From Butyrivibrio sp. INlla14 (GTDB lineage Bacteria > Bacillota > Clostridia > Lachnospirales > Lachnospiraceae), in NCBI RefSeq assembly GCF_900102515.1, contig NZ_FMVS01000017.1, forward strand, positions 19,587 through 83,586: a DNA stretch of 64,000 nucleotides, given 5' to 3'. A program made the position numbers and the translations under genes. The first letter of the stretch is position 1. Every line of letters starts with the position of its first letter. The notes beneath the pieces were generated by a model. The model saw only the letters and a program-made list of their open reading frames with translations. It was not told the origin of the DNA and searched no databases. Of the stretch, positions 34,749 through 44,720 are shown in pieces.

Positions 34749-37166
34749 ATGAAATATCAAGATATCATTGAGAAGATGACAATTGAAGAGAAGGCAGCTT
34801 TCTTGAGCGGAAAGGGAGAATGGCAGACAAGGGAATTTGAGAGACTTGGAATTCCATCCATATTCTGTTCAGATGGACCTCACGGTATCAGAAAGCAGGC
34901 TGGAGCGGGAGACCACTTAGGACTTAACGAATCCCTTCCTGCAACATGCTTCCCTACTGCAGCAACAGTAGCCAATAGCTGGGATACAGAGCTTGGCGAG
35001 GAACTAGGAAAGACACTTGGAAAAGAGGCTATGGCAGAAGGCGTCAACGTGCTGTTGGGACCAGGCCTTAATATAAAGAGAAGTCCTCTTTGCGGAAGAA
35101 ACTTTGAATATTTTTCAGAAGATCCATATCTTGCAGGTAAGATGGCTGCATCATATGTAAGAGGTATTCAGTCACAGGGTGTATACGCTTGTCCCAAGCA
35201 CTTTGCGGTGAACTCACAGGAGCTTCGTCGTATGGCTATGAATGCGGTTGTTGATGAGCGTACCTTAAGAGAAATTTATCTTTCTGGTTTTGAGATTGCT
35301 GTAAAAGAAGGTAAGGCCAAGACTATCATGTCTGCGTACAATGAGGTCAATGGCACATATGCCAATGAGAATAAGCATCTTTTGACTGATATCTTGAGAA
35401 AAGACTGGGGCTTTGACGGAATAGTAATTACTGACTGGGGTGCTTCCAATGACCATGCTCTTGGCGTGGCAGCAGGCTCAAACCTTGAGATGCCTAATCC
35501 TGGCCTTGATTCTGCAAGAGAACTTGTGGCTGCTGTTGAGAGCGGCAAGATCAGCATGGAGGATGTGGATGCAAGAGTAGACGAGCTTCTTGATGCTGTC
35601 ATGACTCTTTATGTCAACGCCCAGGGCAAGTCTGATGACTTTGACAAGGCAGCACATCACGCAGTAGCAAGAAAAGCTGCTACTGAGAGCACAATCCTTC
35701 TTAAGAACGAGGGCAACATCCTTCCTCTTAAGCCTGGTGCCAAGGTTGCCATAATCGGAGATTTTGCCTTTGTTCCAAGATATCAGGGCGCAGGCTCATC
35801 TCTTGTTAATCCTACTAAGATTGAGACTGTATCAGAGATTCTTGGCAATTATGATGTTCAGGTTATTGGATCTTCAAGGGGCTATTCCAGAACCGGCGAG
35901 GAAGATGCTGCAACCAGGAAGGAAGCTCTTGATATAGCAAAAAGAGCTGACATAGTTCTTTTCTTCTTTGGTCTTAATGAAGATAGTGAGTCTGAGGGTA
36001 TGGACAGAACACACATGAGAATACCTCAGAATCAGATAAATCTTTTGCAGGAACTTGGACAGGTAAATAAGAATCTTGTTGGAATCATTAGTGCAGGTTC
36101 AGCAATTGAGATGCCTTGGCATCATTACTTCAAGGCTATTCTCCACGGCTACTTAAATGGCCAGGCTGGAGCAAGCGCTGTTATGGACATTTTAACCGGT
36201 AAGGTTTGCCCATCTGGTAAGCTTTCAGAGACTGTTCCAAGAAGACTTGAGGATACACCTGCATACCGCTATTATCCAAGCACAGAGAGAACCTCTGAGT
36301 ACAGAGAAAGTTTATTTGTTGGCTACAGATATTATGAAACTGCGGAAGTTCCTGTGCTTTATCCATTTGGCTTTGGACTTTCCTACACAAGCTTTGAATA
36401 CAGTGACTTAAATGTTACTGATGAAGGCATTTCTTTTACCATCAAGAACGTAGGACAGATGGAGGGCGCTGAGATTGCTCAGATGTACGTTTCTCTCCCT
36501 GATGCCAAGGTATTCAGACCAGAAAAAGAGCTTAAGGGATTTGCCAAGGTGTTCCTGAAGCCAGGAGAATCCAAAAAGGTAGAGATTGCCTTTGATGATA
36601 AGACTTTCCGTTACTGGAATGTCAAGACTAACAAGTGGGAAGTAGAAGGTGGGCAGTACAAGATCCTCCTTGGAGCTTCCAGCGCAGATATCAGGCTGAC
36701 CGGCGATATTACAAGAACAGCAACTACAGAGGAACTTCCATATGTTCCAGAGAAGATGCCTACATATTACAGCGGCAAGATCCAGACTGTAGAAGATGCT
36801 GAGTTTGAGGCACTTCTTGGCAGAAGCATTCCAGATGGCAAGTGGAACGGACTTTTGACAGCCAATGATGCTATTTGCCAGATGTACTATGCAAAGAGCG
36901 GACTTGCCAGATTTGCTTATAAGCGTCTTACAGCTATGAAGAAGAAAGCTGATGAGAGCGGCAAGCCTAATCTTAACGTACTCTTTATCTATAACATGCC
37001 ATTCAGAGCTATGGCCAAAATGACTGGCGGCGCTGTTTCCATGGATATGGTTGATGGCATTGTTGATATTGTAAATGGTAAGTTCTTTGGTGGGCTTGGA
37101 AAGGTTATTTCCGGTTACTTCCGTAACAGTAAGCTCAACAAAGAGTATGAGGCTAAGATTAAATGA
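34749..37166 (+). CDS. GH3 beta-glucosidase, conventional domain order
   Basis: A cytosolic enzyme of about 805 residues. The TIM barrel comes first (CSDGPHGIRKQ, GRNFEYFSEDP, KHFAVNSQE) with nucleophile Asp 229 in VITDWGA. The sandwich domain (ESTILLKNEGNILPL, FFGLNEDSESEGMDRTHM) and a fibronectin-like domain follow. About 130 extra residues at the end, with a helical tail, are not part of the usual family. There is no signal peptide. I start at ATG 34749 after GAGGG; the longer frame from TTG 34704 runs through an inverted repeat. Together with the surface-anchored GH3 it suggests two-step breakdown of beta-glucosides, outside then inside. Confidence 0.93.
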   Translation: MKYQDIIEKMTIEEKAAFLSGKGEWQTREFERLGIPSIFCSDGPHGIRKQAGAGDHLGLNESLPATCFPTAATVANSWDTELGEELGKTLGKEAMAEGVNVLLGPGLNIKRSPLCGRNFEYFSEDPYLAGKMAASYVRGIQSQGVYACPKHFAVNSQELRRMAMNAVVDERTLREIYLSGFEIAVKEGKAKTIMSAYNEVNGTYANENKHLLTDILRKDWGFDGIVITDWGASNDHALGVAAGSNLEMPNPGLDSARELVAAVESGKISMEDVDARVDELLDAVMTLYVNAQGKSDDFDKAAHHAVARKAATESTILLKNEGNILPLKPGAKVAIIGDFAFVPRYQGAGSSLVNPTKIETVSEILGNYDVQVIGSSRGYSRTGEEDAATRKEALDIAKRADIVLFFFGLNEDSESEGMDRTHMRIPQNQINLLQELGQVNKNLVGIISAGSAIEMPWHHYFKAILHGYLNGQAGASAVMDILTGKVCPSGKLSETVPRRLEDTPAYRYYPSTERTSEYRESLFVGYRYYETAEVPVLYPFGFGLSYTSFEYSDLNVTDEGISFTIKNVGQMEGAEIAQMYVSLPDAKVFRPEKELKGFAKVFLKPGESKKVEIAFDDKTFRYWNVKTNKWEVEGGQYKILLGASSADIRLTGDITRTATTEELPYVPEKMPTYYSGKIQTVEDAEFEALLGRSIPDGKWNGLLTANDAICQMYYAKSGLARFAYKRLTAMKKKADESGKPNLNVLFIYNMPFRAMAKMTGGAVSMDMVDGIVDIVNGKFFGGLGKVISGYFRNSKLNKEYEAKIK

Positions 37167-37181
37167 TGGAGGATTTTTGTA

Positions 37182-37742
37182 ATGAATTTTTGGAAGAGTT
37201 TCGAGGAGAAGCATCCTAAGATTGCAAAGTGGGTGCGCGAGGGAGGCTTGTTTGTGGTCGTAAGTAACCTGATCACAGTATTTAAGTACCTTCTCCTTAC
37301 ATTTTTACCAGCAGCTTTTGCATTTTTAGGAGACAGGTCTTTTGGCTGGCCTGGAATTCCTCTTACATTATTTGGTGAGACATTTGATTGGAATATTCTT
37401 GGTTACGACCAGGCACATGGCGGACTTGCCTACTTTGTAGCTTACATGATCGCTATGGTTATCGGTGAATGCATTAACTTCCCTATCCAGAAGCTTTTTG
37501 TATTCCGTAACCACGACAAGCCTGGCAAGCAGATTGCATGGTATGTTGCAGCATTCATCCTGATCACCTGCATCGTAAACTCAATCAACTGCATCTGGGT
37601 AGCTGTAGCAGGCAAGTTTGTTCCAGCATTTGTTTACAACATCGGTACTACAGTATTAAACGGCGGCGTTTCAATGGTAGTATTCTTCTTTGTAAACAAG
37701 ATAATCTTCCCTGAGACCGTGAAGAAGGCGGAGAATGAGTAA
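37182..37742 (+). CDS. GtrA-like membrane protein
   Basis: A 186-residue protein with four membrane helices. It has the GtrA-family signature around INFPIQKLFVFRN. GtrA proteins are thought to help move lipid-linked sugars or to act in cell-surface polysaccharide synthesis. It follows the GH3 gene by 15 bases with a GGAGG site, so it is the third gene of the unit. Its role beside two beta-glycosidases is unclear; it may act on a glycolipid related to their substrates. Confidence 0.85.
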   Translation: MNFWKSFEEKHPKIAKWVREGGLFVVVSNLITVFKYLLLTFLPAAFAFLGDRSFGWPGIPLTLFGETFDWNILGYDQAHGGLAYFVAYMIAMVIGECINFPIQKLFVFRNHDKPGKQIAWYVAAFILITCIVNSINCIWVAVAGKFVPAFVYNIGTTVLNGGVSMVVFFFVNKIIFPETVKKAENE

Positions 37743-38024
37743 TAGTTCCGGGGCTTCGCGCATATGGTACTAAGGGACGAAGCCAATGGGTCATTTATAT
37801 GGTCATTTATACAGGAGTTGCATTGTTTTTGGGTGATATACCTATAAAACAGACGCAGCTCCTTATTTTTATTGAATAGGAAATTGCTTTCCTATTCAAT
37901 AAAAAACGCTCCGCTGTGGATGCGCACCTCGCGGAGATGAAGTTTATTGCTTCGCAATACCGCTCGGGCGCGAAAGAGTCGCTAGCGACTCTTTGTTCTA
38001 GGTTCAAAAGCAATTGAAACAAAT
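37743..38024. repeat. Palindrome-rich spacer
   Basis: About 280 bases without a gene hold a series of inverted repeats: a perfect 18-base-arm hairpin at 37866-37905; CTCCGC...GCGGAG around 37909-37936; ATTGCTTCGCAAT around 37946-37958; and the perfect 22-base palindrome AAAGAGTCGCTAGCGACTCTTT at 37973-37994. The density of such units resembles REP/BIME-type extragenic repeats. Confidence 0.7.
37866..37905. terminator. Bidirectional terminator after the GH3 unit
   Basis: TTTTTATTGAATAGGAAA and its exact complement 4 bases later form a stem flanked by T5 and A5 tracts, so it can work in either direction. Confidence 0.75.
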
Positions 38025-38263
38025 ATGAGGGGCAAATTGTATAAACTTATGGGCGTGCAGAATCCTTCCAACCAGCAGGCGCTGCACATATAGAGGCTTT
38101 CGAGAAATGCCTTGAACAAGCCCTGGTTCCTCATTGCAAAAAAGCTGCGTTGATATTTTCTTTGAAGCTTGATAAAATCGAGCGGAATATGTTTAGTTTT
38201 GAAAACGAAATATCAGATTTGTGGAAGGAATATATTGAGGACGATATTCAGGAGGAAACATGA
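38025..38263 (+). pseudogene. Frameshifted small ORF overlapping the first TIR gene
   Basis: From ATG 38025 a 22-codon frame reads MRGKLYKLMGVQNPSNQQ and stops at TAG 38091. The -1 frame, open from 38045, continues as HIEAFEKCLEQALVPHCKKA and ends QEET at TGA 38261-38263, in a 4-base ATGA overlap with the first TIR gene. Joined by one shift the two parts make a sensible helical protein of about 80 residues. The coupling to the TIR gene suggests it was, or is, its translational partner. No strong ribosome site is seen before 38025. A sequencing error cannot be excluded, and the family is unknown. Confidence 0.45.
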
Positions 38264-41200
38264 GTTTACACTATAATGCATTTATATCATACAAACATGC
38301 AGAACTTGATAATAAAGTAGCTGCTGACATAGAGAAACTATTGGAGCGATATCACATTCCTAAAAAGATCCAGAAAAAAACCGGAATGAAGAAGATAGAA
38401 CGCATCTTCAGGGACAAGGACGAGCTTCCAATTACCAGCGACCTTACAGACACCATAAATGAGGCACTTCTTAATTCAGATTACCTTATAGTTCTCTGCT
38501 CCAAGAGCACACGCCTTTCAACCTGGGTTGAGAGGGAGATAAGTCTCTTTTTACAGACCCATCCATTAGACCACGTTCTGACTGTACTGGCTGAGGGCGA
38601 GCCCTATGAAGTCATCCCTCAGATGCTCCTTAGCAGAACTGTTCAAAGACCTAACTACATGGGTCAGCTGGAAACAGTTATTGAGCCGGTTGAGCCCCTT
38701 TCCTGCGATTTTCGCCTTCCTCGCAAGGAAGCCATAAACACTGAGCTTCCAAGACTTGCTGCTGCTCTTATTGGCTGCTCCTATAACGAGCTTATGAACA
38801 GACAGCGTCAGTACAAGATGAAGAGACTTACTGCCATGGCAGCAGGCGTGATGGCGCTCTCTGTGGGCTTTGGCGGATACATGCTCTATAGCAACCAGAG
38901 GATCAACGAGAACTACCAGAATTCACTTATCAACCAGTCAAGATACCTGGCCAACTCTTCTGAACAGCTTCTTGAAGATGAAAAGAGAATTGATGCCCTC
39001 CACCTTGCGCTGGCAGCCCTTCCAAATGAAGAGACACCTGACAGACCAGTAATTCCAGAGGCAGAAAGAGCTATAGCAAACGCAAGTCTTGCCTACGAGA
39101 CAGTTTACGGCTCCAATATCACATCAGTCTGGAACTATACAATGCCTGATAATATAGACAAGTTCTATGTGGGGCCTGACGGAGACTCCCTGGCTGCCAT
39201 CGATATGTCTGACAACGTGATGGTTTGGGATGCCCAGACAAAAGAACTTGTGTATAGCTATTCTTCAAGCGATGACTGCGCAGATGTGATCTACTACATA
39301 TCAGAAGATAAGCTCCTTGTAACAGGCTTATATTTTGTCAGATGCGTCGATGTCAAGAATAAGACTGTCCTCTGGGAACATGAGAAATTAGGCGATGGAG
39401 CAGTGGCTAACTATTATGCAGCTAGTGACAATGGTTCTTTTGTCTATGTGCCAGTAGGAGATTCCACTATTTATAAGCTGGATTCAGCTACCGGAAATAT
39501 AGTGGACACCTATGGTTTTGCAGAAAATGATCTTGATGCTATGAAGTGCTATTTTGTTGACATGATCATTTCTCCTGATGAACAAAAGCTCATGTTTGAA
39601 GTGGAACTGGGTGATACCAAGGATAAAAGCCTATGCATATATAATCTATCTGACAAGACCTATGAGTTTATAAACCTCAAGGCGATGGGGCTATATACTG
39701 ATGATAACTTCCTTTCCACTTTCTGCTGGATAGACAATGATACAGTAGCTATAGCAGTAAACCAGGAAGGAATGGGCGGAAACTACGGTTTCCTTAACAT
39801 GGATGTTTACTCAACAAACCATGACATAATTACTTGCATAAACTTGGAAGATAAATCTACAAGATGGAACTACGATTTCTCTTTTACCACCTATTCAAGC
39901 ACAGATGGATTCATAGTTCTGACTGAAATGGACGGCCTCTGCTTCTACAAAGGAAACAAGGCAACGATCATAGATCCAAATACTGGTGAAATGCTCTATG
40001 ATTACAACTTAAACGACGTAATTGTCGGAGCCAAGCTAAACAAGGGCGCAGAACTTCCTATCTTCCAGACTGAGTCAGGAAAACATGCTATGCCACTTCC
40101 TTCACAGGGAACTGACACCATTGCTTTAACCAAGTATTTTACTGATGATATTGACAGCATAAAGGTTTCAAAGGGAGCCTATGCACACGTAAGAAACAGC
40201 AACTCTATTATTTACTATGGTGTGGGCGTTTCAGATGATGAGTATCTTAGCTTTGATGCGACTCTTTCTTATGACAACATCATGTCACAGAGTGCATTTG
40301 TAGGAGAAAACAGTCTTGCTGTACTCAGAGGAGATGACGCCGGAATAACCATTGACCTATATGATGCTCAGAATAAAAAGTTCTTAAAGAGCGTTCATAT
40401 AGATAATGAGGATAATTCTGATTATCACTACAAATTTATTGCAGCAGATAATGGCAAAATATATATTTCCCACTATTCAAGCATCGGAGGAAATGTATTA
40501 GAACTTATTGAACTTGATGATATATCAGGAAACAACAAGACAACTACACTGGCTGAGGAAACAAGCTGCGGTGTGACGTCTTATAAAGATGGCAAGATAG
40601 CTTATTTTGACAGTAAATCTTATTCACAGAATACTATTACTCTGTATGATGTAGAGACAGCTGAGAAAAAAGAGTTTGCGCTTCCTGAGAATGGATATGT
40701 AAATGTCGAGAATATAGAGTATTGCCCGGAAGATGGCATAATCTATCTGGCCGGAAGTGCTGACTACATCCTGAATGTTGAATCAGGAGAAGTGGCAAGC
40801 GTTACCCACTCTTCAGACTGGCAGGATACTAAGAAGGTGAGGATTGATGCTACAAGCCACAAGACTATTGAGACTGACTTTTCTTCAATTGAAGTCAGCG
40901 ACTATACAGGCGAACAGCTTTATAGCATCAAATGCCCAGAGATAAAGCCATACGATGTATCAGTTTACAGAGCCTTAGATAATAGTAAGGCAGTTTTGCT
41001 GGTTCCTTATGAGGATGGACTGCTCTATAGATACGACCTTGAGACTGGAGAACTTATTGGAAAAACAGAATTTACCCCATATACATCTCCGATCACAACA
41101 GACAGGGTTGAATTTAATTATGATCTTGAGAATAATTTACTCTATCTTCAGATTGATGGCGTAATAGATATTATCGAGCTAAAGAGCTATGTCCAGACAG

Positions 41201-41391
41201 CCTGCGTTGTAGGAAGCCTTGGATATCACGAGGGCACAGATACCTTCATTGTTACATCTGATGTTGAGAATTCTCAGGAAGAGATAGGATATTTCAGACA
41301 CTACTCAGTCCAGGAACTTATTGAGAAAGCAAGGAAACTTACAAAAGGAACAGAACCTTCACAGGAATTAAGAGAAGAATACGGATTCTAA
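38260..41391 (+). CDS. TIR-domain membrane protein with beta-propeller, copy 1
   Basis: A 1043-residue protein. The N-terminal TIR domain (about 4-140) begins YNAFISYKHAELD. It keeps the glutamate aligned with the NADase residue of SARM1-type TIRs, Glu 93 in STWVEREI. A linker and one membrane helix follow (about 192-211, VMALSVGFGGYMLYSN). More than 750 residues of beta-strand repeats with WD40/PQQ-like blades follow (ITSVWNYTMPDNI, LDSATGNIVDTYG). With the basic RQRQYKMKR before the helix, the TIR is cytosolic and the propeller outside. AGGAGG precedes the ATG. The layout suggests an external sensor linked to a potential NAD-consuming effector, as in bacterial immune or signalling systems; the ligand is unknown. 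Confidence 0.85.
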   Translation: MSLHYNAFISYKHAELDNKVAADIEKLLERYHIPKKIQKKTGMKKIERIFRDKDELPITSDLTDTINEALLNSDYLIVLCSKSTRLSTWVEREISLFLQTHPLDHVLTVLAEGEPYEVIPQMLLSRTVQRPNYMGQLETVIEPVEPLSCDFRLPRKEAINTELPRLAAALIGCSYNELMNRQRQYKMKRLTAMAAGVMALSVGFGGYMLYSNQRINENYQNSLINQSRYLANSSEQLLEDEKRIDALHLALAALPNEETPDRPVIPEAERAIANASLAYETVYGSNITSVWNYTMPDNIDKFYVGPDGDSLAAIDMSDNVMVWDAQTKELVYSYSSSDDCADVIYYISEDKLLVTGLYFVRCVDVKNKTVLWEHEKLGDGAVANYYAASDNGSFVYVPVGDSTIYKLDSATGNIVDTYGFAENDLDAMKCYFVDMIISPDEQKLMFEVELGDTKDKSLCIYNLSDKTYEFINLKAMGLYTDDNFLSTFCWIDNDTVAIAVNQEGMGGNYGFLNMDVYSTNHDIITCINLEDKSTRWNYDFSFTTYSSTDGFIVLTEMDGLCFYKGNKATIIDPNTGEMLYDYNLNDVIVGAKLNKGAELPIFQTESGKHAMPLPSQGTDTIALTKYFTDDIDSIKVSKGAYAHVRNSNSIIYYGVGVSDDEYLSFDATLSYDNIMSQSAFVGENSLAVLRGDDAGITIDLYDAQNKKFLKSVHIDNEDNSDYHYKFIAADNGKIYISHYSSIGGNVLELIELDDISGNNKTTTLAEETSCGVTSYKDGKIAYFDSKSYSQNTITLYDVETAEKKEFALPENGYVNVENIEYCPEDGIIYLAGSADYILNVESGEVASVTHSSDWQDTKKVRIDATSHKTIETDFSSIEVSDYTGEQLYSIKCPEIKPYDVSVYRALDNSKAVLLVPYEDGLLYRYDLETGELIGKTEFTPYTSPITTDRVEFNYDLENNLLYLQIDGVIDIIELKSYVQTACVVGSLGYHEGTDTFIVTSDVENSQEEIGYFRHYSVQELIEKARKLTKGTEPSQELREEYGF

Positions 41392-41392
41392 T

Positions 41393-44300
41393 ATGAGCTT
41401 ACATTACAATGCTTTTATTTCATACAAACATGCGGAGCTTGACAACAAGGTAGCTGCGCAGATTGAAAAGGCTTTGGAGCGTTACCATATTCCAAAGAAA
41501 ATACAGAAAAAGACAGGCGTAAAAAAGATAGAGCGCATCTTCAGGGATAAGGATGAACTTCCTATTACTAGTGACCTTAGTGGAACTATAGAAGATGCCC
41601 TTAGAAATTCAGATTACCTTATTGTCCTCTGCTCAAAGAGCACCTGCCTTTCCACTTGGGTAGAGAGGGAGATTACCATCTTTTTGCAGGATCATCCAAT
41701 TGATAGGGTTCTGACTGTTCTGGCAGAGGGAGAACCATACGAAGTTATTCCCAAAATGCTCCTTAGTAGAACCTTTCAGAGGCTTAACTCTATGGGACAG
41801 GTGGAAACTGTTACAGAGCCTGTTGAACCTCTGTCCTGCGACTGGAGACTTCCCCTGAAAGAAGCCCGGAATACAGAGCTTCCACGACTTGCGGCGGCGC
41901 TTATCGGATGCTCCTATAACGAGCTTATGAACAGACAGCGCCAGTACAAGATGAAACGCTTAACTGCAATGGCAGCAGGCGTAATGGGGCTTTCTGTGGG
42001 TTTTGGCGCATACATGCTCTACAGCAATCACAGGGTCAACGAAAATTACCAAAAGGCCCTTATCAGCCAGTCCAAGTACCTTGCCACAGAGTCTTCAAGA
42101 CTTCTCGACGAAGAGCAGAGAATCAATGCATTATACCTTGCGCTTGAAGCCCTCCCCAATGAGGAAAATCCCGACAAGCCAGTTGTGCCAGAGGCAGTAA
42201 AGGCCCTGAGTAATGCTTCACTTGCTTATGAGAGCAAGATGAATGAGGGTATTACTTCGGCTTGGAATTACACTATGCCAGATACTATAAAAGACATGAT
42301 ATTTCCCGATGGCGGGGCTTATATGGCGGCTATAGATTATTCTGGCAATGTCAGAGCATGGAACTGTGATAGCCATGAAATGGTATATGATGATAGTTCT
42401 TTTAAATCAAATATAGATCACATATTCTTTGCAGGAAAAGATATTTTGCTATTAGCTGAGGGTGATACAGTTAGGGCTATAGAACTGTCTACAGGTCAGG
42501 AAAAATGGGCAACTGTGATCAACGATGACTATTTTGCCTGGCATACTACCACTGGGGATTATAAAGAACTATCGGATGGAACATTTCTTTTAAATACAGA
42601 TAGAAAAGGACTTCTGCGAATATCTTCTGAGGATGGGACTATAGTTGATAAATACACTGTTGCTAGTGAGGATGAAAACGATGACAGCATAAGTTTCTCA
42701 AATTTCAGCGTTTCCCCTGGGAAAGATAAGGTTGTATTTAGATCAAATATGGATGGCAATCCCATAGTAATTGTCTATAATCTTAACGATAAAACGGGAA
42801 TATATATAGACCTTACTGAGAATGGATATATGGATCCTGATGAATGGCTTTTAAATCTCAAATGGGTTGATGATGACTCTTTTGTCATGGCTGTAGGTGC
42901 AAATTATACAGAAACTAGCTATGGATACTTGTATATGGAGGCCTATGCCCCTACCACTACAAAAATCTTTTGCTTTAATGCAGAGGATTTATCACTCAAG
43001 TGGAAAAATGATTTCGTATCTAATGCAATATATTATGATAGCGATTTTATCGTGCAATCACAGAAAAACGCAGTTTCTTATTACTACGGCGACACATATG
43101 AAGTATGGGATATAGATACAGGTGAACGTCAACATAGGTATGATATTACGGATTCTATAGTTGGTGTTACTCTTGGCGAAGATAACTCTTCTGTAATGTT
43201 TATTACAAGGGGAGGAGCTGCGGCTCAGCTCAATGAAGATACATTCAGTGCATTGTCGGAAGAGGGCGTTGCACTTATGTATTATTTTACAAAGGAGCTT
43301 GGAAAGGCCGTAAGCAACAAGGGAGTATATACTATTCCTGAGCATGGGCACGAAATCCTATACTATGGAGTTGGGGTATATGACGAGAATTATAAAGAAT
43401 TCAAGGATGCACCCGCAGTTGACTACGTACCAACTGATGACTATATCATGAGTAATGATACTCTGGCATTTATGGATATGGGAACGGATGAGGTTGACAT
43501 TTGTCTTTATGATCTTGGATCAAAAGAGTTTATTGGCCGGGTTACCTTGGATCCAAAAGAAAATTATCACTATTCTTTGCTGGGTATAGAGGATGGCAAG
43601 CTATATGTCGGCTATAAAGATTTGGAAATGATAAAGCTCTACTCTGTGGATATATCTACTCTGGAATATAGGGAAACTAAGATTCAAAATGCAAATATAA
43701 CGTTCTGGACCGATGTGTGTTACAAAAATGGGAATATGGTCTATGCCATAGATGGCAAGAATGATGACTGCGTAAATATTGTGGTCAAGGATACCAGACA
43801 TGGATCTGCTAAGCAATATGAAGTGGAGTATGCGTATGAATCTGGCACGGAGACTATAATGGAGTACAGCCCGGAGCAAAACCTGGTTTACTTTTCCGAT
43901 ACCTATGATTCAATCATAAATACAGAAACAGGTGAAGTTACCAAGGTGTCTTTTCCGGCGGACTGGTATGGAACCAAGCTGGCCAGCATATCTTCTGAGG
44001 AAGACAAGATAATAGTTACAGATAATAGTTATGTTGTTGTCACTGACCTGAATGGAGAAATGCTATATAACATAAAGTGCGATAGCAACAAAATCAAGGG
44101 CATGACAATCCATAATGGAAAACTCTTCATAGTCACTGATAAAGGAGATATGTATATATATAATTCTGCGGATGGTCAGAGAATAACCTACACTGACATT
44201 TCCTATGGATCTGGTCATTACGAAAACTTTAATTTCTTGTTTGATGATGAGAATGATAGATTATATATACAAAATGGTTTTGTACTGGATGTGATAGATA

Positions 44301-44518
44301 CTACTTCCTTTATAGAGACAGCCTATGTTGCATATGCACTTGGCTACCACAAGGACACGGATTCTTTCATTGTCCGTTCTCGTGACTTCAAGACAGATGC
44401 TGAAAAAGTCGGCTACTTCAAACAGTATTCATTAGAGGAACTCATCCAAAGAGGTCAAAAAATGTTAGAAGGCGCGGAGATAAGCGATGCCTTCAAGGAT
44501 AGTTATGGTATAGGATAA
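41393..44518 (+). CDS. TIR-domain membrane protein with beta-propeller, copy 2
   Basis: A 1041-residue tandem paralog of the preceding gene, starting 2 bases after its stop, with no clear ribosome site of its own, which suggests coupled translation. The first 280 or so residues (TIR, basic linker, membrane helix) are nearly the same, including Glu 93 in STWVEREI. The propeller has clearly diverged in sequence while keeping blade spacing. This pattern, a conserved effector with a diversified sensor, fits paralogs that recognise different ligands or form a hetero-complex. A strong terminator follows. Confidence 0.85.
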   Translation: MSLHYNAFISYKHAELDNKVAAQIEKALERYHIPKKIQKKTGVKKIERIFRDKDELPITSDLSGTIEDALRNSDYLIVLCSKSTCLSTWVEREITIFLQDHPIDRVLTVLAEGEPYEVIPKMLLSRTFQRLNSMGQVETVTEPVEPLSCDWRLPLKEARNTELPRLAAALIGCSYNELMNRQRQYKMKRLTAMAAGVMGLSVGFGAYMLYSNHRVNENYQKALISQSKYLATESSRLLDEEQRINALYLALEALPNEENPDKPVVPEAVKALSNASLAYESKMNEGITSAWNYTMPDTIKDMIFPDGGAYMAAIDYSGNVRAWNCDSHEMVYDDSSFKSNIDHIFFAGKDILLLAEGDTVRAIELSTGQEKWATVINDDYFAWHTTTGDYKELSDGTFLLNTDRKGLLRISSEDGTIVDKYTVASEDENDDSISFSNFSVSPGKDKVVFRSNMDGNPIVIVYNLNDKTGIYIDLTENGYMDPDEWLLNLKWVDDDSFVMAVGANYTETSYGYLYMEAYAPTTTKIFCFNAEDLSLKWKNDFVSNAIYYDSDFIVQSQKNAVSYYYGDTYEVWDIDTGERQHRYDITDSIVGVTLGEDNSSVMFITRGGAAAQLNEDTFSALSEEGVALMYYFTKELGKAVSNKGVYTIPEHGHEILYYGVGVYDENYKEFKDAPAVDYVPTDDYIMSNDTLAFMDMGTDEVDICLYDLGSKEFIGRVTLDPKENYHYSLLGIEDGKLYVGYKDLEMIKLYSVDISTLEYRETKIQNANITFWTDVCYKNGNMVYAIDGKNDDCVNIVVKDTRHGSAKQYEVEYAYESGTETIMEYSPEQNLVYFSDTYDSIINTETGEVTKVSFPADWYGTKLASISSEEDKIIVTDNSYVVVTDLNGEMLYNIKCDSNKIKGMTIHNGKLFIVTDKGDMYIYNSADGQRITYTDISYGSGHYENFNFLFDDENDRLYIQNGFVLDVIDTTSFIETAYVAYALGYHKDTDSFIVRSRDFKTDAEKVGYFKQYSLEELIQRGQKMLEGAEISDAFKDSYGIG

Positions 44519-44527
44519 GATATAGCT

Positions 44528-44570
44528 TACGAGCTCATGTTACTTGAAAAAGTAGCATGGGCTTTTTCTA
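44528..44570 (+). terminator. Terminator after the TIR genes (repeat copy 1)
   Basis: AGCTCATGTTACTT and AAGTAGCATGGGCT, with two G-U pairs, form a stem with a GAAA loop, followed by T5. A nearly identical copy lies at 45711-45752. Confidence 0.85.
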
Positions 44571-44720
44571 ATTCTTAAGAAAGATTAATAATTTTTCGAT
44601 GGTAAATCTTAAGAATTTAGTGTTAAAATCTTTTTTGTCCCCGTTCAGGGAACAACTTCTGTTTTCGCAGAGGCTTCAGCATATCGCTGGAATTACCACA
44701 TTTTTGAAAGGAAGAGTTTT

